DNA of 33,196 nt from Bacteroidales bacterium. Its GTDB lineage: Bacteria; Bacteroidota; Bacteroidia; Bacteroidales; ML635J-15. Where the stretch lies: the NCBI GenBank assembly GCA_017551515.1, contig JAFZLK010000027.1, positions 1 through 33,196 of the forward strand, written 5' to 3'. Positions 14,845 to 22,282 of the stretch are shown piece by piece. Every line of letters starts with the position of its first letter. Position 1 is the first letter of the stretch. The position numbers and the translations under genes were made by a program. A model generated the notes under the pieces. It worked only from the letters and a program-made list of their open reading frames with translations, was not told the origin of the DNA and did not search any database.

Positions 14845-16500
14845 ATGGAAAAGAAAACAGTGAAAAAGAAGGTTCAGGAGGAAGAATTGACAATACTTTC
14901 TTGCATGGAAAACATTGTCGATTTTGCGAAAGATTCGAAACTGAGTGAAAGTTTCTACAGAAAGATTAAGAAATATACCGATTTTATAGGTAAGAAGTGC
15001 GATTTGACACCTCGTCAGTCGGTATTGCTTTCGTTGTGGGTCGAAAACGAGGAGTCGCACGAAACTATGACCGATTTGCTGGACTATCTCGGATGCCGAC
15101 ACATACATCTTCTTCGTTATTCAAGCGAGTTCAATGTCTTGGTTCAGAGACAACTATTGAAAAAGGACGATGAGGACGACACATTTGGCTTTTCTGTGCC
15201 GAGCAAGGTTATACAAGCTTTTCAGGAAGATAAAATGTATGTTCCAAAGCCGATTACCAACTTGAAAGTAACGGAATTGCTTGACAAAATCAAAAGGTTG
15301 TACGAACAAAGGGCGGATGATGACATTGAATATGATGAAATGGTAGAACAAGTGAAGAACTTGCTCGAAAAGAATTCGCATTTGCCATTTGCGACAAAAT
15401 TCATAGGGTACAAACTGTCTGAGTTGGAGAAAGTTTTGCTTATGAAATTTGTAATTCAGTATGCGTATTATTACGATGACGACATTCAGGATTCAGAATT
15501 GGAGGACATTTACGAAAGTCACTGGATATTGAATTGGGTTGTCACGAATATGCGTGAAGGTGATAGCAGTTTGATTAAAAACGGCTACATCGAATATGTA
15601 AATCAGGAAGGTCTTGCCGACAGATGCCATTTTAAGCTTGGCGAAAGGATTAAGGAGGAACTTTTGTCGGATGTGCTTAATCTGCAAAGCATTAGGAATC
15701 CAACAAAGGGTTTGCTATTACACAATAATATTCAGGAGAAACAATTGTTCTTTAACGATAAGAATTCGGCTTCAATTTCCGAACTGGTGAAACTTTTGCA
15801 ACCAGACAATTACAAGAATGTTTTGGATAGATTGGCAAAACAGGGCTTGCGTAAAGGCTTTTCCTGCTTGTTCTATGGTGCACCCGGAACGGGAAAGACT
15901 GAATCTGTCATGCAGATAGCAAGACAGACTGGCAGAAACATTATGCTGGTGGATATTGCGAGCATGAAAAGTTGTTGGGTAGGCGAGAGTGAAAAGATAG
16001 TCAAGAAGTTGTTCGATAATTATAAGAGTATTGTTCGCAAGTCGGATGTCGCTCCGATATTGTTGTTCAATGAGGCGGATGCTTTGTTCGGCACAAGAAT
16101 GGAAAATACCCAGCATGCCGTTGACAAGATGGAGAATACCATTCAGAACATTATTCTTCAGGAAATGGAAGACTTAGAAGGCATTCTTATCGCGACAACC
16201 AACCTGACCAAGAATCTTGACAAGGCTTTTGAAAGGCGGTTTATCTACAAGATAGAATTCGCAAAGCCCGACATTAAGACCAGCAAGAAGATTTGGCATT
16301 CGATGTTGCCCGAATTGCAACCTGCAGAACTTGACATTATTGCAAAGAAATATCTTTTTAGCGGTGGTCAGATTGAAAATGTAACTCGTAAGAAAGCAAT
16401 CAATTACATTCTTAATGGTGATGATTTTTCTTTCGAAAAGTTATGTGAATATTGTGATGACGAGCAGATTGTAAATTCGCAAGTGAAGGTAGGGTATTGA
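14845..16500 (+). CDS. AAA+ ATPase with large N-terminal region
   Basis: The protein has 551 residues. The N-terminal ~300 residues are helical, charged and not recognised. A classical AAA module follows: Walker A GAPGTGKT (about 345-352), pore/substrate-facing SCWVGESEK (about 376-384), Walker B region ILLFNEADALFG (about 406-416), sensor-1-like IATTNLTKN and arginine-finger region DKAFERRF. Walker B reads hhhhNE instead of hhhhDE; Glu is kept. The module resembles Cdc48/FtsH/proteasomal-type AAA proteins that remodel or unfold substrates, but no protease domain is present. It uses promoter module copy 3, and its leader ends in the same TGCTATGG context as the Thg1-like gene. I infer a remodelling role in the same system. 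Confidence 0.87.
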   Translation: MEKKTVKKKVQEEELTILSCMENIVDFAKDSKLSESFYRKIKKYTDFIGKKCDLTPRQSVLLSLWVENEESHETMTDLLDYLGCRHIHLLRYSSEFNVLVQRQLLKKDDEDDTFGFSVPSKVIQAFQEDKMYVPKPITNLKVTELLDKIKRLYEQRADDDIEYDEMVEQVKNLLEKNSHLPFATKFIGYKLSELEKVLLMKFVIQYAYYYDDDIQDSELEDIYESHWILNWVVTNMREGDSSLIKNGYIEYVNQEGLADRCHFKLGERIKEELLSDVLNLQSIRNPTKGLLLHNNIQEKQLFFNDKNSASISELVKLLQPDNYKNVLDRLAKQGLRKGFSCLFYGAPGTGKTESVMQIARQTGRNIMLVDIASMKSCWVGESEKIVKKLFDNYKSIVRKSDVAPILLFNEADALFGTRMENTQHAVDKMENTIQNIILQEMEDLEGILIATTNLTKNLDKAFERRFIYKIEFAKPDIKTSKKIWHSMLPELQPAELDIIAKKYLFSGGQIENVTRKKAINYILNGDDFSFEKLCEYCDDEQIVNSQVKVGY

Positions 16501-16521
16501 GAATGATATTATTTTTGAATT

Positions 16522-16571
16522 GCCTTCCAACGTCCGCGGAATTGTACTGCGGTTTGGAGGGCGATTTTTTT
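16522..16571. terminator. Bidirectional terminator after the AAA+ gene
   Basis: GCCTTCCAA (16522-16530) pairs with TTGGAGGGC (16554-16562), with an inner CCGC/GCGG stem, followed by seven T on the plus strand. It ends just at the stop codon of the convergent YoeB-like gene and may serve both. Confidence 0.85.
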
Positions 16572-16842
16572 ATTTATCCCCATAATGCCCGTATGCGGAA
16601 AGGACATTCACAATGACAATTTCTTCCTTGATTTCGTATATGAGTCTGTGTTTGCTGGTTATATGTCGTGACCATTGCCCCGATTTGTCGCCCTTGAGCT
16701 GTTCGGGATGCCCAGTGCCTGTGGTCGGGTGGTCCATAAGTTCTGTGATTAACTTCTGAGCCTTCTTAAATGCAGCCAGTTCGTCCCTTTTTAGTTTTGC
16801 AAGGTCTTCCTTTGCTTTGTCTGTTAAAAATATTGAGTACAT
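16570..16842 (-). CDS. Txe/YoeB-family toxin
   Basis: 90 residues. The sequence follows YoeB/Txe closely: MYSIFLTDKAKEDLAKLKR at the start, then GHPEQLKGDKSGQWSRHIT and KHRLIYEI, ending in VLSAYGHYGDK. In this family the Glu of HPEQLK, the Arg of SRHI or HRL, and the terminal His-Tyr form the ribonuclease site. YoeB cleaves mRNA at the ribosomal A site. The ATG overlaps the antitoxin stop as TAATG, so the pair is translationally coupled. Confidence 0.93.
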   Translation of the reverse strand: MYSIFLTDKAKEDLAKLKRDELAAFKKAQKLITELMDHPTTGTGHPEQLKGDKSGQWSRHITSKHRLIYEIKEEIVIVNVLSAYGHYGDK

Positions 16843-17099
16843 TATAACGATTCAAAAAAATTGTCAAGTTCTTCCTTTGTGTTAATAACAGTGTATTCGC
16901 CTCTTTCGATTTGCTTTCTTGATTCTTCGATTTTTGCAAAAAATTCTTCCTTCGTCATCAGAGTGTCGTCTTCTTTTACCTTGCGGATGACAAAACTGCC
17001 TTTGTCACGGGTTTTGAGTATAAGTTCTTGTCCGTCAGTAATATGCCCCAAATATGTGGCCATGTTGTCCCTAAATTGTCTTGTCGAAACTACTTCCAT
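16842..17099 (-). CDS. YefM/Phd-family antitoxin
   Basis: I chose the ATG at 17099 (85 residues, MEVVSTRQFRDNMATYLGHI), the usual start of the Phd/YefM DNA-binding domain; the longer reading adds an unlikely N-terminus that covers the promoter. Conserved features are TRQFRDN in the first helix and ELILKTRDKGSFVIRKV. The C-terminus (EESRKQIERGEYTVINTKEELDNF) would wrap the YoeB-like toxin. Like other YefM proteins it should repress its own operon; TGTGT...ACACA at 17113-17133 between the -7 element and the ATG is a suitable operator. Confidence 0.9.
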   Translation of the reverse strand: MEVVSTRQFRDNMATYLGHITDGQELILKTRDKGSFVIRKVKEDDTLMTKEEFFAKIEESRKQIERGEYTVINTKEELDNFFESL

Positions 17100-17112
17100 A
17101 ATCTTATTTTTT

Positions 17113-17139
17113 TGTGTACCAAAATGTGACACAAATTTA
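17113..17139 (-). promoter_or_regulatory. Promoter and possible operator of the yefM-yoeB-like operon
   Basis: TAAATTTG on the minus strand (17132-17139) matches TAnnTTTG, 32 nt before the ATG. An imperfect palindrome TGTGT-N11-ACACA (17113-17133) overlaps the likely transcription start. Confidence 0.55.
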
Positions 17140-17223
17140 CAAAATAAATTAATACGCAACGAAAATTATGTCAAAAAATGAGGAGTCTATTGTTTTTATG
17201 CTATTTATAGTCGTTTGTTATAG

Positions 17224-17244
17224 ATGCTGAAACAAGTTCAGCAT
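17224..17244. repeat. REP-like palindrome
   Basis: ATGCTGAA-N5-TTCAGCAT forms an 8-bp hairpin in the gap between the antitoxin and queE. The CTGAAACAAGTTCAGCATGA core is a dispersed intergenic palindrome in several bacterial groups; its role here may be transcription termination for queE on the minus strand, although no T-run is close. Confidence 0.6.
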
Positions 17245-17297
17245 GACACCGAGGGTGTGGATTGTCAATTATTAATTATCCATTGTTCATTGCCCAT

Positions 17298-17927
17298 TTA
17301 CGGTATCCTCAAAAACTTATGCATCTGCACCGAAACCTTCCACTTCGGATTTTTCTTCACATAATCGACAACCATGTCGCCGGTGCGCTTGAACTGGCTC
17401 CATTCGGGCTGGAGGTAGAGTTCGCAGCGACCGCTGACCTTTTGAGAGCATTTTTCTGCCCATTCGAGGTCGGTTTCGTCAAATATGACGACTTTTAGCT
17501 CGTTGGCAAGCTGGTAGAACTCGGGTAGCGGAGGCATCTGCTTCTTGGGTGACACGCAAATCCAGTCCCACACACCACTAAACGAGTGCGCACCGCTGGT
17601 TTCTATCATCGTTGTTATGCCTGCCTTGCGCGAAAGTTCGGTGAATCTATCGAAATTGTAGATTAGTGGTTCTCCGCCTGTTACGACAATGGTATCGGCG
17701 GTGGTCTGTTTTACACGGTCTATTATGTCGGTTATCTTTACAAACTGGTCGAGGCGGGGAACCCACGATTCCTTCGAGTCGCACCAGCGGCAGGCAAGGT
17801 CGCATCCGCCCAAGCGTACGAAGTAGGCTGCCTTGCCACTGTTGAAGCCTTCGCCTTGTATGGTGTAGAATTCCTCCAATACGGGAATTTTGTCGTTTTT
17901 CAGTTCGTTTATGAATTCGTCTGTCAT
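17298..17927 (-). CDS. queE: 7-carboxy-7-deazaguanine synthase
   Basis: 209 residues. QueE is a radical SAM enzyme that converts 6-carboxy-tetrahydropterin to 7-carboxy-7-deazaguanine, in the route to preQ0 and queuosine of tRNA. The start EEFYTIQGEGFNSGKAAYFV and the iron-sulfur motif CDLACRWCD (CxxxCxxC, about 42-50) are diagnostic, as are TGGEPL and IETSGAHSF. It starts 6 nt after the stop of the secreted C1 peptidase gene and is probably co-transcribed with it, though the two have no obvious functional link. Confidence 0.96.
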   Translation of the reverse strand: MTDEFINELKNDKIPVLEEFYTIQGEGFNSGKAAYFVRLGGCDLACRWCDSKESWVPRLDQFVKITDIIDRVKQTTADTIVVTGGEPLIYNFDRFTELSRKAGITTMIETSGAHSFSGVWDWICVSPKKQMPPLPEFYQLANELKVVIFDETDLEWAEKCSQKVSGRCELYLQPEWSQFKRTGDMVVDYVKKNPKWKVSVQMHKFLRIP

Positions 17928-17933
17928 CTTACT

Positions 17934-19151
17934 TTATTTTATTATTCTATCCAGAATTTTTCTTCCGGCTTCTACATTTACCATTATGTTTATCATTTTC
18001 AGTTTTATGTAGTCCTCGCTGTAGAAGCGGTAGCCACGATGTTCGCCGTCCATTCCGCCCGAACCCGAATCCTTGATTAAGTACCAGTACTGATTCTTAA
18101 TCTTCTGTACACCAACAATCTGTATGCAGTGGTCGTCGGTGGTGGCACCGTTTTCAAGACGCATTTCGCGCGAGTCGGCGTTTATGTACTTGGCAGGAAT
18201 GTCGAATGTTGGCACGATGCCGACTTCGTTTTCCTTGACATAGCCGGGTTCAGATGTGTCGCCGCAGAGACTTACCGAATAGCCGTTTGCAAGTGCATTG
18301 CGGATTATCCAGATGTAGTCATCGAGCGAAACGTTGTAGTATTCGTTGCTGTGCCACCAGTTGTCGGGTTCCTCGAGTTCGTGGCGCTGGTTGTACGGGT
18401 ATTTTTTGCTCGACATGAAACTGAAATAGTCGTTTGGCCTGAGTTTCAGATATTCATCCATGAACGATTTCGGAGTGTAGGTCTTGCCTTCGTAGGTGAA
18501 TGTTTCTGGCGGCGTGCAAATGTTCCTGTCGAGGATTCCCTTCACCTTGCCGACAACATCGTCGTCCCAGAGGTTCTTGTTTGCAACCTCATCCAGATAA
18601 GCCTTGTACTCATTGAAAAGTTTCACATGGTTGTTGTATTTCTGACCTTCCTTCAGACCTGTGTATGCCGAGTATGGCATAAGTCCGTGTTTGCTCATAA
18701 CGCGCTTTATGGCGTTCGACTCGCTGCCTTGACCAAGTTCGGTTTCGCCTTTTGTGCGGACAAATTCCTCTGCGCGTGCAACATATTCCCAGTAAACGGT
18801 GTACATTTCCGACAGTTTCACCTGATGACCGCTCTTGAGGTAGGCTTCGCTTTCCATAAACGATGTTGCCGAGTATGCCCAGCAGGTGCCGCTCAGTCCC
18901 TGTGAGACTGGGTCGTTGTGCCATACGGTGGTGTATTTTGTCGGGTCGGTTGGGTAGGTTTTGCCGTTGAAGTCCATTACAAACGACTTTCCGTTTGGAG
19001 CATCGCCATCCTTGCCAGTGATGTCCTTCATTATTTCCTTCTGCATGAAACCCGATTGCGGACTTTTGTATTCTCCTTTGTCTGGTTGTTGTGCAAATGC
19101 AGTGGTGAACAGCAGGATAAATGCTATGGTTACTATGATTTGTTTCATCAT
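17934..19151 (-). CDS. Secreted C1-family (bleomycin hydrolase-like) cysteine peptidase
   Basis: 405 residues with a signal peptide (MMKQIIVTIAFILLFTTAFAQ). The papain-fold catalytic segment is QGLSGTCWAYSATSF with Cys at about 90, and the His segment is TTDDHCIQIVG near residue 340. The position usually held by the catalytic Asn (ENSWG in papain-like enzymes) reads IKDSGSGG, i.e. Asp. The order and length resemble the C1B bleomycin hydrolase / aminopeptidase C group as found exported in Bacteroidetes. It would act in the periplasm or outside. The neighbouring queE follows closely. Peptidase assignment is good; whether it is fully active is open. Confidence 0.87.
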   Translation of the reverse strand: MMKQIIVTIAFILLFTTAFAQQPDKGEYKSPQSGFMQKEIMKDITGKDGDAPNGKSFVMDFNGKTYPTDPTKYTTVWHNDPVSQGLSGTCWAYSATSFMESEAYLKSGHQVKLSEMYTVYWEYVARAEEFVRTKGETELGQGSESNAIKRVMSKHGLMPYSAYTGLKEGQKYNNHVKLFNEYKAYLDEVANKNLWDDDVVGKVKGILDRNICTPPETFTYEGKTYTPKSFMDEYLKLRPNDYFSFMSSKKYPYNQRHELEEPDNWWHSNEYYNVSLDDYIWIIRNALANGYSVSLCGDTSEPGYVKENEVGIVPTFDIPAKYINADSREMRLENGATTDDHCIQIVGVQKIKNQYWYLIKDSGSGGMDGEHRGYRFYSEDYIKLKMINIMVNVEAGRKILDRIIK

Positions 19152-19329
19152 TCAAAATTTTTGCAAAGTAAATGAATTTGTCAGAATAATGAAGGAGGAA
19201 AATGTTCAATTTGTTATAAGGAGCGAATATTAGTTTAAAATAATGAGCAATGAGGGTGCTTTAGATTGTATGTTATATTTTAATATGTTGATAATTTGAT
19301 TGTTAATAATAAAAACGTCTAATATTTGA

Positions 19330-19415
19330 GTGCTAAAACGATTAAAAATAAAGCGTTTTAGCACACTTATCGTGATTAGAGTGCTAAAACAAAGATTTTT
19401 CTGGCGTTTTAGCAC
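19330..19415. repeat. Half-site array upstream of the second DUF234-type ATPase
   Basis: GTGCTAAAAC at 19330-19339 and 19381-19390 alternates with GTTTTAGCAC at 19355-19364 and 19406-19415, all four perfect over 10 bp. Steps are 25/26/25 bp. The last half-site ends 21 bp before the TATCTTTG -7 element. The geometry is almost that of the array at 1697-1784, but the sequence is unrelated. 19152-19329 otherwise shows nothing I can support. Confidence 0.9.
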
Positions 19416-19436
19416 ACCAATCCAAAAAGATTTGTA

Positions 19437-19444
19437 TATCTTTG
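19437..19444 (+). promoter_or_regulatory. -7 element TATCTTTG of the second ATPase gene
   Basis: TAnnTTTG consensus, 22 nt before the ATG at 19467. The -33 region coincides with the last half-site of the array, so a bound protein should block or recruit polymerase. Confidence 0.7.
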
Positions 19445-19466
19445 TGGCGAAAAAATATATTGGACA

Positions 19467-20891
19467 ATGCTGAATAAAATTGTAGGAAGAGAAGATGAAA
19501 TAAAGTTGTTAAACAAGTATGCCGAATCCGGTAAGGCTGAGTTTGTTGCAATTTATGGTCGGCGACGCGTGGGCAAAACTTTTCTTGTCAACCAAGTGTT
19601 CAAAGACAGGTTAACATTTTCTATGACAGGCGTTATGGAAGGAGACAAGAATGCCCAAGTCCACGCCTTTACAGATGCTTTGGACATATATGGGCAACCA
19701 GTGGCAAAGCAACCTAAGAATTGGTACGAGGCATTTCAGATGTTGCGCCATTTCCTTGCCAGTAAGATGAAAAAAAACAAGCCTTGCATAGTCTTTATTG
19801 ACGAATTGCCTTGCTTTGAAACACGTAAGTCGGACTTTGTAAGTGCATTGGGATATTTTTGGAACAGTTGGGCATCATTGCAGAACAATATGTTGCTTAT
19901 AGTCTGTGGCTCGGCAACATCGTGGATGATGAAGAATATAATTGACAACCACGGCGGACTGCACGACCGCATTACCCACGAAATACATCTTAGGGAATTT
20001 AGCCTGTACGAAACAGAAGAATACCTATGCGCGTATGGCTTTCCGTGGGATAGGATTATGATAACGCAAACCTATATGGCAATCGGTGGCATACCTTATT
20101 ATTTAAGTCTTCTTGATCCGTCCGAGAGTCTTGCCCAGAATATCGATCGCCTGTTTTTCAAGGTAGATGGAGAAATGCGCCGCGAATTTCGTCGGCTCTA
20201 TAAGACTTTGTTTGACAGCCCGGAACCATACATTGCCATTGTCGAAGCACTATTTTCAAAAAAGAAAGGTATGACGCGGGACGAAATTGCACAAAGCATA
20301 GGAACTAATGCAAATGGCCGCCTTACAAAAATGTTGCAAAGCCTTGTCGATTGCGACATTGTGCGCTTCTATAACGTGAAAAACAAAACGATTTCAGCAC
20401 GCAATGGATTATACCAGTTACTTGACTTTTATTCTTTGTTTTACCTTAATTTTATGAAAAGCAATCCTACAAACGAACATTTTTGGACACAAGGTCTTAA
20501 CACCTCCCAAATAAATGTGTGGATGGGGCTTTCGTTTGAACGGATTTGCTTGACACACATTGCACAAATCAAAAATGCATTAAGTATCAATGGTATAAAA
20601 TCAGAATATTATTCGTGGCGTAACGAAAACGCCCAGATAGACATTGTGATTGAACGTGCCGACCGTATGATAAACATTTGTGAAGTCAAATATAGCGAAG
20701 ATCCATATATGCTTGATAAAGACGAATATGAGAAATTTAAAAATCGCATTGCACTTTTCAAGAAGCAAACAGGTTTTGCGGGTGGAATAGTCCCAACTTT
20801 TATAACAGTCAACGGATTGCAACGAAACTCTTACTCCGAACACATTGTTGCACAAATTACACTCGACGATTTGTTTGAAAAAAGTAAATGA
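19467..20891 (+). CDS. AAA ATPase of the ATPase_2/DUF234 type, paralogue of the gene at 236-1642
   Basis: 474 residues, same layout as its paralogue: Walker A GRRRVGKT (about 31-38), Walker B CIVFIDELP (about 107-115), VCGSATSWM, GGLHDRITHEI, a winged-helix stretch (TRDEIAQSIGTNANGRLTKM, about 270-290) and a C-terminal PD-(D/E)XK-like core with AQIDIVIERADRMINI followed by CEVKYS. The two proteins align end to end but are clearly diverged. Function in this family is unsettled. The gene has its own array of perfect half-sites upstream. No array is seen downstream, unlike the first gene. Confidence 0.88.
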   Translation: MLNKIVGREDEIKLLNKYAESGKAEFVAIYGRRRVGKTFLVNQVFKDRLTFSMTGVMEGDKNAQVHAFTDALDIYGQPVAKQPKNWYEAFQMLRHFLASKMKKNKPCIVFIDELPCFETRKSDFVSALGYFWNSWASLQNNMLLIVCGSATSWMMKNIIDNHGGLHDRITHEIHLREFSLYETEEYLCAYGFPWDRIMITQTYMAIGGIPYYLSLLDPSESLAQNIDRLFFKVDGEMRREFRRLYKTLFDSPEPYIAIVEALFSKKKGMTRDEIAQSIGTNANGRLTKMLQSLVDCDIVRFYNVKNKTISARNGLYQLLDFYSLFYLNFMKSNPTNEHFWTQGLNTSQINVWMGLSFERICLTHIAQIKNALSINGIKSEYYSWRNENAQIDIVIERADRMINICEVKYSEDPYMLDKDEYEKFKNRIALFKKQTGFAGGIVPTFITVNGLQRNSYSEHIVAQITLDDLFEKSK

Positions 20892-20940
20892 AATTGAATT
20901 GTTTTTGTAGAAATAAGCATTGAATTATTGGTAATATTCT

Positions 20941-20948
20941 TATCTTTG
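20941..20948 (+). promoter_or_regulatory. -7 element TATCTTTG of the C10 peptidase gene
   Basis: TAnnTTTG consensus 38 nt before the ATG at 20987. Confidence 0.6.
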
Positions 20949-20986
20949 CGACAACTAAAATAAAGTTTAACTAAAATTTATAGCAA

Positions 20987-22093
20987 ATGAGTACAAAAAT
21001 ATCTTGGCGTTTATGGGAAAAGTCATTTGTCCTTTTTTCGTTGATTATGTTCGCCGCATCGAGCGGATGGGCGCAGAATACTATACTTAAAATTGCGGAT
21101 ATTCCGAATGTTACAACGCAGTCGCGAAGCAATGAGGGTCTGCTTTCGTCGAGTTGGGCACAGGATTATCCATACAACCAGTTATGTCCAAGAGACCCGT
21201 CAAATAGTAATTCATATAGTTATGCCGGCTGTCCTGCTATTGCCATGGGGCAGATTATCAATTATTTGCGGACTACACAGGACACTCGCTTTACCGATGA
21301 CGATGACTATTTACACAACTATGCAGGTCGCAACTACAGAATCGATGACGACTGGGAAACATTGCAATTTCCTTCTTTTCCACAGTTGAATGTGCTGTTG
21401 GATTCCATTGATGCCACTTTCCAGCGTGGCGAGGAGCTTCCCGACATGTTGGCTGCCGCTTTGGTTTTTGCCTGTGGTACGGCCTGCACGCAAGTTTATA
21501 CTTCGCAAGGTTCTGGCACTTTTTATGTTGACCAGGCGTTTGCGGCTTACCAGCGGTTTGGCTTTACAGAATGCCAATTGTATCGCGAACCAACTGAGGA
21601 AATGTATGCTACATTGATTTCCAATTTGCAAGCTGGTTATCCAGCTCACTTGGCTGTTGAAAATCCAGAGGGAACAGTCGGGCACAATGTTGTTGTTGAT
21701 GGCTATCGCGAATCGGATGGCAAGTTCCATATCAATTTTGGATATGGCGGTTCGTTGGATGATTGGTACGACATTCCCGACGATAATTTTTATTACGGGA
21801 TGACCAAGGTTGAGGGCATTATTGTGAATATAATCCCTACTATTACTCAGTCCGATATTATACCTAGCCAACGGCCACTCGAAGTTTATCCTAATCCTGT
21901 TTCCGATGTGCTATATTTGAAGAATTTCTCTGGCGAACAGGTGGATTATTCTGTTTTCAATGTTTTGGGACAGGAGGTTAAAACAGGTTCAACTTGCGGA
22001 AGTATTTCTGTTGCCGATTTGGAAAAAGGATTGTATTTCTTGCAAGTAAATTGCGAGAATTCCACTGAAAAGGTTAAGTTTATCGAGAAATAA
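20987..22093 (+). CDS. Secreted C10 (streptopain-like) cysteine peptidase with T9SS sorting domain
   Basis: 368 residues with a signal peptide ending near SSGWAQ (about 30). The mature start GLLSSSWAQDYPYNQLCP is typical of C10 peptidases. Catalytic Cys82 lies in AGCPAIAMGQIINYL and His233 in GHNVVVDGY; FGYGGSLDDWYDI supplies the downstream Gly/Trp region. From about 300 the chain reads LEVYPNPVSDVLYL, VFNVLGQEV and DLEKGLYFLQV, a type A Por secretion C-terminal domain, so the protein should be exported by the type IX system. The long pro-domain of streptopain is missing: only about 20 residues separate signal and mature region. Confidence 0.94.
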   Translation: MSTKISWRLWEKSFVLFSLIMFAASSGWAQNTILKIADIPNVTTQSRSNEGLLSSSWAQDYPYNQLCPRDPSNSNSYSYAGCPAIAMGQIINYLRTTQDTRFTDDDDYLHNYAGRNYRIDDDWETLQFPSFPQLNVLLDSIDATFQRGEELPDMLAAALVFACGTACTQVYTSQGSGTFYVDQAFAAYQRFGFTECQLYREPTEEMYATLISNLQAGYPAHLAVENPEGTVGHNVVVDGYRESDGKFHINFGYGGSLDDWYDIPDDNFYYGMTKVEGIIVNIIPTITQSDIIPSQRPLEVYPNPVSDVLYLKNFSGEQVDYSVFNVLGQEVKTGSTCGSISVADLEKGLYFLQVNCENSTEKVKFIEK

Positions 22094-22099
22094 TTCCGC

Positions 22100-22118
22100 T
22101 CCCTGAGCTTGTCGAAGG
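22100..22118. repeat. REP-like hairpin CCCTGAGC...GAAGGG
   Basis: CCCTGAGCTTGTCGAAGGG is a short imperfect hairpin that occurs as a dispersed intergenic element in many bacteria. It lies directly after the C10 peptidase stop and before the terminator. Confidence 0.5.
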
Positions 22119-22131
22119 GCGCGGTCGTTGT

Positions 22132-22160
22132 AAAAGTCCGGCGTTTGTCGGACTTTTTTT
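22132..22160 (+). terminator. Terminator of the C10 peptidase gene
   Basis: AAAAGTCCG (22132-22140) pairs with CGGACTTTT (22149-22157), followed by further T. 39 nt after the stop codon. Confidence 0.9.
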
Positions 22161-22190
22161 GTTTCGCATTGCAAATGCTGATATTCATTA

Positions 22191-22274
22191 GTGTCGGATT
22201 GCAACCTTTAGCTCACTGCCATAGCAGTAAATCCGACACAACATGTCGACATGTGATAAAAAATTGTAATTTTG
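22191..22274 (+). promoter_or_regulatory. Operator-like stem-loop, 14-bp palindrome and -7 element before the MATE gene
   Basis: GTGTCGGATT pairs with AATCCGACAC (22191-22200 with 22230-22239) around an inner CTGC/GCAG hairpin. A perfect 14-bp palindrome ACATGTCGACATGT (22241-22254) follows, ending 12 bp before TAATTTTG (22267-22274). The -7 element is only 8 nt from the MATE ATG, implying an almost leaderless mRNA. The palindrome covers the -33 region and is a good candidate operator for an efflux repressor. Confidence 0.6.
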
Positions 22275-22282
22275 CGACTTGT

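Noticed and set aside
8989..17099. The accessory island as an integrated phage or transposon
   Set aside because: No integrase, transposase or structural phage gene is present, and no att-like direct repeat was found at its borders.
22109..22282. N-terminal extension of the MATE protein
   Set aside because: The extension would pass through the C10 terminator, the operator-like palindromes and the -7 element; the MATE family start fits the ATG at 22283.
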